DNA of 64,000 nucleotides from Parabacteroides sp. Marseille-P3160 (GTDB lineage Bacteria; Bacteroidota; Bacteroidia; Bacteroidales; Tannerellaceae). A program made the translations under genes and the position numbers. The stretch spans positions 3,415,500-3,479,499 of the forward strand of contig NZ_LT799418.1 in NCBI RefSeq assembly GCF_900162725.1. The letters are read 5' to 3'. Below, in pieces: positions 17,680-26,291 of this stretch. The notes under the pieces were generated by a model. That model did no database searches, was not told the DNA's origin, and worked only from the letters and a program-made list of their open reading frames with translations. The number at the start of each line of letters is the position of its first letter. Within the stretch, counting starts at the first letter, position 1.

Positions 17680-19251
17680 ATGATTATGCGAAACAGAAGA
17701 AGTTTATACATCTTGTTTCTAACTTTAATTATTTCATTAACAGCTTGTGGGAAGAATGAAAATAAGAACATTTTTGCTTCCGTACAACATATAACATCAG
17801 TTGAGGTTTTTAAGATCGTCAACGGGGAAGAAATTGCGATCTCCCCTACTGACATAAAGATTGATTATGAAATTCATAAAATTGAATTGACATTTCCCTC
17901 CGGAACAAATCTAACGGCTATAAATGTCCGCTTTAACCTGTTAAACGGAGTGATACTAATGGATCCGGAATCTAATCCGGCATTATTTAACTTTTCAAAA
18001 ACAAATAAAATCAGAGTAGAATATAATGGGCTTGAAACGACCTACACCCTTACTGCGAAAACAGTGGATATGGATCTGAATAAACCAAAACAGCTTTGGA
18101 TCGATGCAGAAGCAAATTTCGAACGTTTCTTGAAGAAAGAAAATATTACATTTTACTTGGACAAAGCGAAAGAGACCGGATTTAATGAAATTGTAGTGGA
18201 TGTCAGGCCTCTGTATGGTAAGGTGCTATATAATAAAACGAAAAGTATGCCTCGATTGACACAAATCGGAAATATAAGAAGGGATGCTGACTGGGATTAT
18301 CTACAGTTTTTTATTGACGAGGCTCATAAACGGGATTTGAAAATAATAGCTTCCACAACAACTTTTACCATTGGCCGTTCTTCCACCCGGGAAGGTCCTG
18401 CCTATGAATCTTCCGCATGGGACGGTAAAACGACTCTACTGTATAAGTCTACAGGAATGATCGATATAAAGAACGATCCTTCCCAAGTTGCCGTTTTCCT
18501 AAACCCGTTATTGCCGGAGGTTCAAGAGTATGCATTAACCTTTATTAAAGAGATTGTTACTAATTACGATATTGATGGTTATGCTCTTGATTATTGCCGT
18601 TATTGTGATGAGACTTCTGACTTTTCAGAAGCTTCCCGGAAAGCATTTGAAGAATATATCGGGACAAGGATTACGAACTTTCCGCAAGATATTATGACAT
18701 GGTCAGGCGGACAACGCATTGAGGGAAAATATGCAAAAAAATGGTATGAATTTCGTTCTAAAATAATACATGACTTTGTAAAAAAAGCAAAAGAAACGAT
18801 TAAAGCGATTAAGCCGGAAGTTCAACTGCAATATTGGGCGGCTTCATGGTACGGAGCATTGTATACCAAAGGCCAGAATTGGGCCAGCAAAAAGTATAAT
18901 ACCTCATTGGAGTATCCGGCTTGGGCAACTCCCGAGTATAAAAACACCGGATTTGCGGAACATTTGGATGTCTTCATTATCGGAACTTATCTGGAAACCG
19001 TATATGGGATGAGTGATCCGGAATCGATAGAATATGGATTGGCTAATGGCCGCCGAATCCTATATGGGGATTGTAAAATGTATGGTAGCATTTATGCTAA
19101 TAATAAGGATAATGTGAAAGATGCATCCTATTTATGCTTGAGAAATTCGGACGGTTTGATGGTCTTTGACATAGTGCAAGTAATTGATTTTGACTTATGG
19201 GATGAACTAAAGGCCGGTATTGATGCGTATGAAAGTAGTATGAAAAAATGA
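17680..19251 (+). CDS. GHL10-like glycosidase-family lipoprotein of PUL1
   Basis: This protein of about 523 residues has a lipobox (LIISLTAC) and an N-terminal Ig-like region resembling the DUF5018 module of the preceding gene (KIELTFPSGTNLTAINVRF). A TIM-barrel of the glycosyl-hydrolase-like 10 (PF02638) type starts near residue 125 (KQLWIDAEANFERFLKKENI). The signature NYDIDGYALDYCRYCDE corresponds to the family's VDGIHxDyxRY strand, and GFNEIVVDVRPLYGKVLY to its first strand. Relatives act on glycans or are of unknown activity, so the substrate is open. I use the ATG at 17680, after an A-rich tract; in-frame ATGs at 17656 and 17686 are alternatives. Confidence 0.75.
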   Translation: MIMRNRRSLYILFLTLIISLTACGKNENKNIFASVQHITSVEVFKIVNGEEIAISPTDIKIDYEIHKIELTFPSGTNLTAINVRFNLLNGVILMDPESNPALFNFSKTNKIRVEYNGLETTYTLTAKTVDMDLNKPKQLWIDAEANFERFLKKENITFYLDKAKETGFNEIVVDVRPLYGKVLYNKTKSMPRLTQIGNIRRDADWDYLQFFIDEAHKRDLKIIASTTTFTIGRSSTREGPAYESSAWDGKTTLLYKSTGMIDIKNDPSQVAVFLNPLLPEVQEYALTFIKEIVTNYDIDGYALDYCRYCDETSDFSEASRKAFEEYIGTRITNFPQDIMTWSGGQRIEGKYAKKWYEFRSKIIHDFVKKAKETIKAIKPEVQLQYWAASWYGALYTKGQNWASKKYNTSLEYPAWATPEYKNTGFAEHLDVFIIGTYLETVYGMSDPESIEYGLANGRRILYGDCKMYGSIYANNKDNVKDASYLCLRNSDGLMVFDIVQVIDFDLWDELKAGIDAYESSMKK

Positions 19252-19270
19252 TAGTAATGAATAAGTACAG

Positions 19271-19327
19271 TCATAACTATGAACGATTGGATTCATAACT
19301 ATGAATGCGCACATTGATAGTTATGAA
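19271..19327. repeat. Array of three palindromic 13-mers at 22-bp spacing
   Basis: Three copies start at 19271, 19293 and 19315, exactly 22 bp apart. Copies 1 and 2 read TCATAACTATGAA; copy 3 is the inverted-centre form with one change (TGATAGTTATGAA). The 9-bp spacers are not conserved. It lies in the 265-bp gap between the GHL10-like and DUF4434 genes. The same core occurs in four copies at 59474-59552. It is not a CRISPR: the units are far too short. Confidence 0.85.
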
Positions 19328-19516
19328 TTTCTTGCAGGATTTTCTTATGACACAGCCCCATATTCTTCTATTATAACATAGAACTTATTTCTGACATAAT
19401 CCTATGCATTAATCAAATGTTCAAGGCTATGCGGGAGACAAGCACGGAGATGTTCGTTTTGTTTTTATTGAACATTTTACCTCCATAATTAATAAATAAA
19501 ATGATACTTTTACTCC

Positions 19517-20569
19517 ATGAAACGACGAAATTTTTTATTAACATGTGGAGCCGCTTTATTTGCGGAAAGTTTTTTTCAAGACATTCAGGCAGGACTCCGG
19601 GATCATTCGAAAAAAACAAAGCCTATCGAAGGAACATGGTTTGAATTTCAACACCATAACCTTGCCGAAGGAAAATATTGGAATGAAACTCTGCAAACCT
19701 TTTCCGCAGCACAATGGGAAACGAAAGTAAAAGAAATTGCCGAGAGCGGTATCCGTTATCTGGTATTACTCGACGTAGCTATTTATGATAAGGCCTTTTA
19801 TCCTTCCTCATTGTTGCCTCAACATGATATGGGGTGCGAAGACCCGTTAGAAACAGTATTAAGTGCGGCAGATAAATATGGAATAAATTTTTTTGTCGGT
19901 AATGATTTTTTCGGTGACTGGACCAACCCCTATTTTCTGATGACAGATCCTAAAATCAATAAACTGCGATTGGATGCAATGAATGAGATCACTGAAAAAT
20001 ATGCTCATCATAAAAGCTTTTACGGATGGTATTTCCCAAACGAAACAGGAATCTCAGGGTATTATGAAGACTTCTTTATCAATTACGTTAATACTTTATC
20101 AGCTGAAGTGGCAAAACTCACCCCTAAGGCTAAAACACTCATTGCACCCTATGGAACCAGAAATGTAAAGGCTGACGATAAATATGCCCGACAGTTGGAA
20201 TCATTGAATGTGAGTTACATTGCCTACCAAGATGAAATAGGGGTAGAAAAAACAAAGGTGGAAGAAAGCGCAGAATATTTTGAGCGTTTATACCGGCTGC
20301 ATCAAAAAGCATCACGAGCACATTTGTGGGCTGATGTAGAAATATTTCAATTTGAAGGAAAAGTCTATCAAAGCGCCTTGCTACCTGCTCCTGCCGAACG
20401 GGTAATTCGACAGTTGGAGGCTGTTTCACCGTTTGTGGAGAAAATATTTATTTATCAATATACCGGATTGTTGAATAAACCGAATAGCCTGGCCCTTGCC
20501 GGTCATCCGGACTCTCGGATATTGTATCAGGAATTGGCAAAATACGGATCATTAAAAACAACCCGTTAA
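19517..20569 (+). CDS. DUF4434-domain exported protein (putative glycosidase-like)
   Basis: This 350-residue protein has a twin-arginine-like N terminus (MKRRNFLLTCGAALFAESFF). The mature part looks like a TIM barrel of the DUF4434 (PF14488) type: GTWFEFQHHNLAEGKYWNETL, IRYLVLLDVAIYDKAFYPSS, then KSFYGWYFPNETG at the usual acid-residue strand. An ADVEIFQF segment and a final IYQYTGLL follow. Members often sit in PULs, but no activity is known to me. It is separated from the rest of PUL1 by 265 bp holding a palindrome array, so it may be transcribed independently. Confidence 0.7.
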   Translation: MKRRNFLLTCGAALFAESFFQDIQAGLRDHSKKTKPIEGTWFEFQHHNLAEGKYWNETLQTFSAAQWETKVKEIAESGIRYLVLLDVAIYDKAFYPSSLLPQHDMGCEDPLETVLSAADKYGINFFVGNDFFGDWTNPYFLMTDPKINKLRLDAMNEITEKYAHHKSFYGWYFPNETGISGYYEDFFINYVNTLSAEVAKLTPKAKTLIAPYGTRNVKADDKYARQLESLNVSYIAYQDEIGVEKTKVEESAEYFERLYRLHQKASRAHLWADVEIFQFEGKVYQSALLPAPAERVIRQLEAVSPFVEKIFIYQYTGLLNKPNSLALAGHPDSRILYQELAKYGSLKTTR

Positions 20570-20645
20570 AATAAAACGGGGTCATTAATATCGTTATAGA
20601 TACGAAATTTAGAGTGAACAAAATTGAGTGCACTGGATGGATCAA

Positions 20646-20681
20646 TCGAGTATACTCGAATGTTCATTTGAGTATACTCGA
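20646..20681. repeat. Two 22-bp-spaced palindromes with GAGTATACTC core
   Basis: TCGAGTATACTCGA (20646-20659, a perfect 14-bp palindrome) and TTGAGTATACTCGA (20668-20681) are exactly 22 bp apart. They lie in the 361-bp spacer between the DUF4434 gene and the PUL2 sigma gene. Beyond these I see no clear promoter box or hairpin in that spacer. Confidence 0.85.
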
Positions 20682-20930
20682 TTCTTCAGCGTAATTTCAA
20701 TTATGGATATTAACGTCGGAATTTGTGGTAATTATACTGATCGTCGATTTGACTGTAACTCCTTCTATTGGACGATACGGGGCAAACGCCGTAATAAAAT
20801 CCGTTGAGAATCTACTGAAGGGATTGCATTAAATGTTCAAAAAAAATCTGCCCAAATAAGTAAATATCTCCTTTGAATCGTTTATATTGTAGACATTACT
20901 TTGTTAACTTGTGAACAGGAGGTAGTTTCG

Positions 20931-21491
20931 TTGGAAGAAGACAGGGATTTTTCAGCTTTCAAAACATTGTATAAGGAGTTGGCTCCTCTTTTGATTTTCT
21001 ATGCCGGAAAATATGTGGATCAAACCACTGCGGAAGATCTGGTACAGGATGTCTTTCTGTGTATATGGCAAAAACAAACCCCTCTATTGCTAAAAGAAGG
21101 ATTGAAAACCTATCTTTACCGCTCTGTCCGCCATGCCTGTCTCGATGTGTTGAAACACGAAGAGGTGAAAGACAATTTTGTCAAACAGGTGACTAACCGT
21201 CTGAAAATAGAAGAAATCCATTATTACGAAGAGGCCCAATGGCTTTATGAAGAAGACGAACGTCTGATACGCATCTACGAAGAAATGGAAAAGCTTCCTC
21301 CCAAATGCAGGGAAATATTCATTATGTCCTATCTCGAAGAACGGAAAAGTGATGATATCGCCATCTTACTAAACATCTCTAAACGCACTGTTGAGGTTCA
21401 ATTATACAAGGCCTTGAAACTATTGAGAACCTCCCTTCTTACATGCTTCATTTTTCACTCTTCATTCTTCATTTTTTTATTACTCGCGTAA
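20931..21491 (+). CDS. ECF sigma-70 factor of PUL2 (FecI-like)
   Basis: This 186-residue ECF sigma factor has region 2 in AEDLVQDVFLCIWQKQ and region 4 helix-turn-helix in SDDIAILLNISKRTVEVQLYKALKLLR. The C terminus is strongly hydrophobic (LLTCFIFHSSFFIFLLLA). I choose the TTG start at 20931 because AGGAGG (20917-20922) lies 8 nt before it, a rare strong Shine-Dalgarno sequence for this phylum. An upstream in-frame TTG at 20901 would add 10 residues. It should activate PUL2 in response to its FecR partner, whose gene starts 45 nt downstream. Confidence 0.92.
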   Translation: MEEDRDFSAFKTLYKELAPLLIFYAGKYVDQTTAEDLVQDVFLCIWQKQTPLLLKEGLKTYLYRSVRHACLDVLKHEEVKDNFVKQVTNRLKIEEIHYYEEAQWLYEEDERLIRIYEEMEKLPPKCREIFIMSYLEERKSDDIAILLNISKRTVEVQLYKALKLLRTSLLTCFIFHSSFFIFLLLA

Positions 21492-21536
21492 GTAAATCCG
21501 GAAATCCGATCGTTTCATATATAAACAACAATCAAA

Positions 21537-22577
21537 ATGTCAGGAAACAGTCACATAGAAGAACTGATCATCCGTTACTTTCACGAAGAGATTACCAAAG
21601 AGGAATTAGCCGAACTGGAAGTCTGGATCATGGCTTCATCGGATAATAAATCTTACTTCTTTGAATTTAAACAATTATCCGACGCAAGCCGGCGTCCGAT
21701 CTGGTCGGAAACCGAGAAGGAAGAAAGCTGGCAACGGATGTATGCTCGTATGATCAAACTGCCGGAAACGTCAACTCCACCTGTTCGACAATCTTCTCAC
21801 CGTTCCTGGATTTTCTCCGGAATGAAATACGTGGCTCTGTTTATTCTCGCACTCTGCTTAGGATGGGGTGCCCATCTGTTTGTCCGATCAAAAACAAGTG
21901 AAGATATAGAGCTTGTATATAACGAATTACAAACAAAAAAGGGAGGACGGAGTAATACCTTGATCTTATCCGACGGGACCAAAGTGATCCTGAACGCAGC
22001 AACATCTTTTCGGTATCCTTCCCATTTCCAGAAAGGCAGCCGAATGGTCTGGTTGGAAGGTGAAGCCTACTTTGAAGTGGCCAAAGATGAAGAAAGTCCT
22101 TTTGTGGTCAAATTGGAACATCAGGATATCACCGTATTGGGTACTTCATTCAATGTAGAAGCTTACGGAGATGATGCCTATACTGTGGTCACTCTGCTAA
22201 GTGGTTCCGTATCTTTAGATGCATATAATGAAGTAGGTGAACCCATGAGCCGTATATTCATCAAACCCAATCAACGAGTCATTTCCGATAACCTTTCCGG
22301 ATCGGTCACCATACAACAATCCGATCAGTTATTGGCTGAAGCCTGGACAAAAGGCAAATACAAATTCAAAGACGAACCCTTATCTGCTATTGCCCGCCGG
22401 TTGGAAAAATATTATGATGTAAAGATCAAGATCGAAGACGAAACCCTGAAACGGATGAATTACACCGGTACCTTCTCGCTGGATCAGGAGATACAGGAAA
22501 TCCTGCAAGTCATGGATCAGGAAAAACGATATACAATCCGGCGCAACGGAAAAGAGATCATCATAAGAAAGCGATAA
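21537..22577 (+). CDS. FecR-family anti-sigma regulator of PUL2
   Basis: This 346-residue protein has a cytoplasmic N-terminal domain (HIEELIIRYFHEEITKEELAELEVWI), typical for the anti-sigma part. One transmembrane helix (MKYVALFILALCLGWGAHLFV) leads to a periplasmic FecR domain (GGRSNTLILSDGTKVILNAATSF, VWLEGEAYFEVAKDEESPFVVK, ITVLGTSFNVEAY). The C-terminal STN-like part is EPLSAIARRLEKYYDVKIKI. It relays the ligand state of the PUL2 SusC receptor to the sigma factor encoded just upstream. Length and order are normal for the family. Confidence 0.95.
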   Translation: MSGNSHIEELIIRYFHEEITKEELAELEVWIMASSDNKSYFFEFKQLSDASRRPIWSETEKEESWQRMYARMIKLPETSTPPVRQSSHRSWIFSGMKYVALFILALCLGWGAHLFVRSKTSEDIELVYNELQTKKGGRSNTLILSDGTKVILNAATSFRYPSHFQKGSRMVWLEGEAYFEVAKDEESPFVVKLEHQDITVLGTSFNVEAYGDDAYTVVTLLSGSVSLDAYNEVGEPMSRIFIKPNQRVISDNLSGSVTIQQSDQLLAEAWTKGKYKFKDEPLSAIARRLEKYYDVKIKIEDETLKRMNYTGTFSLDQEIQEILQVMDQEKRYTIRRNGKEIIIRKR

Positions 22578-22604
22578 CAATTTTGTTTCACTATTAAATC
22601 TAAT

Positions 22605-22667
22605 TGCCTATGTAAAAACCCTCGTGTAAAAAAAGAACCGGAAGATGCTGGATACATTTTCCGGTTC
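22605..22667 (+). promoter_or_regulatory. PUL2 susC leader: TGCCTATG element plus hairpin
   Basis: TGCCTATG (22605-22612) lies 27 nt after the fecR stop, and its ATG is followed directly by TAA, a minimal start-stop frame. A perfect 9-bp hairpin follows: GAACCGGAA (22635-22643) and TTCCGGTTC (22659-22667), with a 15-nt loop. A second possible stem (CCTCTTC/GAAGAGG) lies further down before the susC start. Confidence 0.5.
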
Positions 22668-22761
22668 AACAAAAGTATTTTATTATTTTGTTAACCACCT
22701 CTTCATTCAGTCTGGTAAACTACGGGAAGAGGCAAAGTCACTAATAAAAACATTCAAAAAT

Positions 22762-25700
22762 ATGAAAAAAAAATCAGAAGACCACTTTTTAGTGCCTCTT
22801 AAAGTACTACGTATCATGAAAATTACAACCCTTTTACTTTTGATCGGCATTCTTCATGTCTCGGCCAGCGCCTATGCGCAAAGTCAGCGCATTTCGGTGG
22901 AAATCAAAAATGGGACTTTCTATGATGTTATCTCACAAATAGAAAAACAATCCGATTTTATGTTCTTCTACAACAGCAACGACATCGACAATAACCAGCA
23001 TATCAGCATCCAGGCCAAAGATCAATTGGTTACAGATATCCTGAACGAAATCATCAAAAACAACAATCTGGCTTATAAAGTCACCGGCAAGCATATTGTG
23101 ATCACCCGGATCCCGGCTATCGCTCAACAGACACACCGCCTCATCACCGGCACAGTAACCGATGAAAACGGCGACCCCATCATCGGCACTAACGTGGTGG
23201 AAAAAGGGACGACAAATGGTATAATTACAGATATGGATGGAAAGTTTGCTCTTTCTGTAAATGACAATGCGGTATTGCAAATTTCGTATATCGGATATAT
23301 AGCACAGGAGATCAGAGTCGGTAATCAAACAACTCTATCTATACAGCTAAAAGAAGACTCTCAGGTATTGGAGGAAGTTGTGGTTGTGGGATTTGCTACC
23401 CAGAAAAAAGTCAATCTGACCGGAGCGGTAGGTGTGGCTGATGCCAAAGCGCTGGAACAACGTCCGGTAATGACAGCAGCACAAGCTTTGCAAGGGCTGG
23501 TTCCTGGTTTGATTATCAGCCAAAGCAGTGGTAAAGTAGGAGATCGTGCCAGTATCAATATACGGGGTACGACGACGATTAGCGATGGCTCGACCGGCAA
23601 TCCTTTAATCCTGATAGACGGTATGGAAGGTGATTTGAACGCCATTAATCCGCAAGATATCGAAAATATATCTGTTTTAAAAGATGCGGCAGCTTCTTCT
23701 ATTTACGGATCAAGAGCCCCTTTTGGTGTGATTTTGGTGACAACAAAGAAAGGAACAGCAGGCAAACTATCTATTAACTATAATAACAGTTTCCGTTGGT
23801 CTGATCCGATTAATCTCCCTACTTTTGAAGATTCTTATTCGTATGCCTGGTATTTTAATGAGGCCTATATGAATGCCGGAGCGGGTACCTACTATAATGA
23901 TGAAACCATGCAGCGTATCCTGGACTTCCAACAAGGAAAGATTACAACCACCATGCCGAAACCGGCTAATGGCACGAAATGGGAAACATTAAGCCCTTTT
24001 CAATATGGAAATGATAATAATGAATGGTACGATATCACCTACCGTAGTTGGGTACCGACACAGGAGCATAATTTAAGTGCTTCCGGTGGAACAAAAGAAG
24101 CCAACTATTATTTCTCCGCCAATTATTTAGGGCAAAACGGACTATTGACTTACGGCCAAGATAAATACAGACGCTATACCACTACTGCCAAAGTCAATAC
24201 TCAATTGGGTAAATATATCGAATTAGCTTATAGCAACCGCTTTATACGAGAAGAAGAAGAACAACCTTCCGCTCTTACAGATGATCTTTTAAGAAGAACA
24301 GCCTATTCGGCTCCGATTGTACCTTTATATGATCCGAATGGCTATTTATGGGATGGCTTGACCCGTGTTTTAGCACTGAAAGAAGGGGGACGAAACCAGA
24401 AAAAAACCGACTGGCTCTACCAGCAACTTAGGCTAACTGCCGAATTTATCAAAGACTGGAAAATATACGGTGATGTAAACTACCGGACGAAAAATTATGA
24501 CGAGCATTCGCATCAACTGATGATCTACAAACATGACGTGAATGGAGATCCCTATGTACATACTAAAGATAATTCTGTATATGAAGGATATCAAAAACAA
24601 CATTATTGGAACATAAATATTTACTCCGACTACACAAAATCCTTCGAAAAAGGACATACCTTTAAAGTAATGGCCGGATTCCAGACGGAACTATTGAAAC
24701 AGAAATCATTCAACGGCAGCAGGGTTGGCGTTATATTGGATGATCTTCCGGAACTGAATCTGACAACAGGGTTTGATTATGATGGGAATGCTGTAACTCC
24801 CACTTTAAACCAGGATAAAAGGGAATGGGCGACGGCAGGCTTTTTCGGACGTCTCAATTATGACTATAAAGAGCGCTATTTGCTGGAAGTTAATTTGCGC
24901 TACGACGGTACCTCCCGTTTCCGCGCGGATTCTCGCTGGGGCGTCTTTCCCTCCGTCTCTGCCGGATGGAATATCGCACGGGAGAAGTTTATGGAAAACA
25001 AACCCGACATTGTCAACCTTTTGAAATTGAGAGCTTCTTATGGCATGTTAGGTAACCAAAATACTTCCCTTTGGTATCCGACGTATGAACTGATGAGCGT
25101 TAATACCTCTGCTGGTTCCTGGCTTGTCAATGGCGTTAAACCTAATATTTCAAATGCACCGTCTCTGATCTATTCCGATCTGACATGGGAAACCGTTTCC
25201 ACTTGGAATATGGGAATTGATTTTGGTTTGTTGAAAAACCGTTTAAGTGGTTCTTTCGACTATTACATAAGAAAAACAGAAGACATGGTAGGCCCGGCGC
25301 CCGAGCTTCCCGTTATTTTAGGTACATCCGTTCCTAAAATGAATAATACGGACTTAAAAACGTATGGATGGGAATTATCTCTTTCATGGAAAGACCGGAT
25401 TGCCGATAAGCTCAATTACGGCGTGACGTTATCATTAAACGATTCCCAGACGGAGATCACCAACTATCCCAATTCGACAGGAGCACTTACTACCTACCGG
25501 GAAGGACAGATACTCGGCGAAATCTGGGGATATCAAACCATCGGTGTTGCGAAAACACAGGAAGAAATGAATGCCCATCTGGCTGTAGCCGATCAAAGCA
25601 GCTTAGGAAGTATGTGGAGCGCAGGGGATATCATGTATGCTGACCTGGATGGAGATGGCAAGGTAAATAATGGTAAGAATCTTCTGTCCGATCATGGCGA

Positions 25701-26250
25701 TTTGGTAAAAATAGGAAGTACTACTCCCCGTTACCGTTTTGGCTTAGACCTTACTGGCAGTTATAATGGTTTTAATTTCCGAGTCTTTTTCCAGGGGATT
25801 ATGAAACGTGACTTTATGCCAAATAAACAAAATGTTCTCTTTTGGGGAATGACAGAATCCCGCTGGTTTTCTTCTTATCTGAAAGGTCAATCCGATTATT
25901 TCCGCCCGGAAGATACGGAGAATCCATTAGGTCCTAATCTGGATTCTTATTTCCCTCGTCCGATAAAGGATAACGGAAAGAACCTCAATACACAGAGCCA
26001 ATATCTGCAAAGTGCGGCGTATATCCGATTGAAAAACATACAGATAGGATATAACTTTCCGAAAACAATCGTAAACAGAATAGGATTATCCAATGTGAGG
26101 ATCTATGTGACAGGGGATAATCTATGGACAGGGACGAAATTATTTAAGACATTAGATCCTGAACAAATTGATAACGTTTCATATAGTGTCCAAGGTGCTA
26201 ATTATCCCTTGACAAAAGTGATAGCAACAGGTATCAATGTTACTTTTTAA
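22762..26250 (+). CDS. SusC-like TonB-dependent receptor of PUL2, with STN domain
   Basis: The predicted product has 1162 residues. An extended N terminus precedes the signal sequence (MKITTLLLLIGILHVSASAYAQ). An STN domain follows (ISVEIKNGTFYDVISQIEKQSDFMFFY), then a carboxypeptidase-regulatory-like module (ITGTVTDENGDPIIGTNVVEKG), the TonB box EEVVVVGFATQKK (about residue 203), a plug with SVLKDAAASSIYGSRAPFGV, and a long barrel. It imports oligosaccharides in complex with the SusD protein encoded 41 nt downstream. I take the ATG at 22762; an upstream ATG at 22645 lies within the leader hairpin and gives no sensible signal peptide. Confidence 0.95.
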   Translation: MKKKSEDHFLVPLKVLRIMKITTLLLLIGILHVSASAYAQSQRISVEIKNGTFYDVISQIEKQSDFMFFYNSNDIDNNQHISIQAKDQLVTDILNEIIKNNNLAYKVTGKHIVITRIPAIAQQTHRLITGTVTDENGDPIIGTNVVEKGTTNGIITDMDGKFALSVNDNAVLQISYIGYIAQEIRVGNQTTLSIQLKEDSQVLEEVVVVGFATQKKVNLTGAVGVADAKALEQRPVMTAAQALQGLVPGLIISQSSGKVGDRASINIRGTTTISDGSTGNPLILIDGMEGDLNAINPQDIENISVLKDAAASSIYGSRAPFGVILVTTKKGTAGKLSINYNNSFRWSDPINLPTFEDSYSYAWYFNEAYMNAGAGTYYNDETMQRILDFQQGKITTTMPKPANGTKWETLSPFQYGNDNNEWYDITYRSWVPTQEHNLSASGGTKEANYYFSANYLGQNGLLTYGQDKYRRYTTTAKVNTQLGKYIELAYSNRFIREEEEQPSALTDDLLRRTAYSAPIVPLYDPNGYLWDGLTRVLALKEGGRNQKKTDWLYQQLRLTAEFIKDWKIYGDVNYRTKNYDEHSHQLMIYKHDVNGDPYVHTKDNSVYEGYQKQHYWNINIYSDYTKSFEKGHTFKVMAGFQTELLKQKSFNGSRVGVILDDLPELNLTTGFDYDGNAVTPTLNQDKREWATAGFFGRLNYDYKERYLLEVNLRYDGTSRFRADSRWGVFPSVSAGWNIAREKFMENKPDIVNLLKLRASYGMLGNQNTSLWYPTYELMSVNTSAGSWLVNGVKPNISNAPSLIYSDLTWETVSTWNMGIDFGLLKNRLSGSFDYYIRKTEDMVGPAPELPVILGTSVPKMNNTDLKTYGWELSLSWKDRIADKLNYGVTLSLNDSQTEITNYPNSTGALTTYREGQILGEIWGYQTIGVAKTQEEMNAHLAVADQSSLGSMWSAGDIMYADLDGDGKVNNGKNLLSDHGDLVKIGSTTPRYRFGLDLTGSYNGFNFRVFFQGIMKRDFMPNKQNVLFWGMTESRWFSSYLKGQSDYFRPEDTENPLGPNLDSYFPRPIKDNGKNLNTQSQYLQSAAYIRLKNIQIGYNFPKTIVNRIGLSNVRIYVTGDNLWTGTKLFKTLDPEQIDNVSYSVQGANYPLTKVIATGINVTF

Positions 26251-26291
26251 ATAAAAGATAAACGTGTAATAACATATAAATTCAATTTATA

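Noticed and set aside
22645-22761. N-terminal extension of the PUL2 SusC from the ATG at 22645
   Set aside because: The start codon lies in the hairpin loop, and the extension precedes a normal signal sequence.
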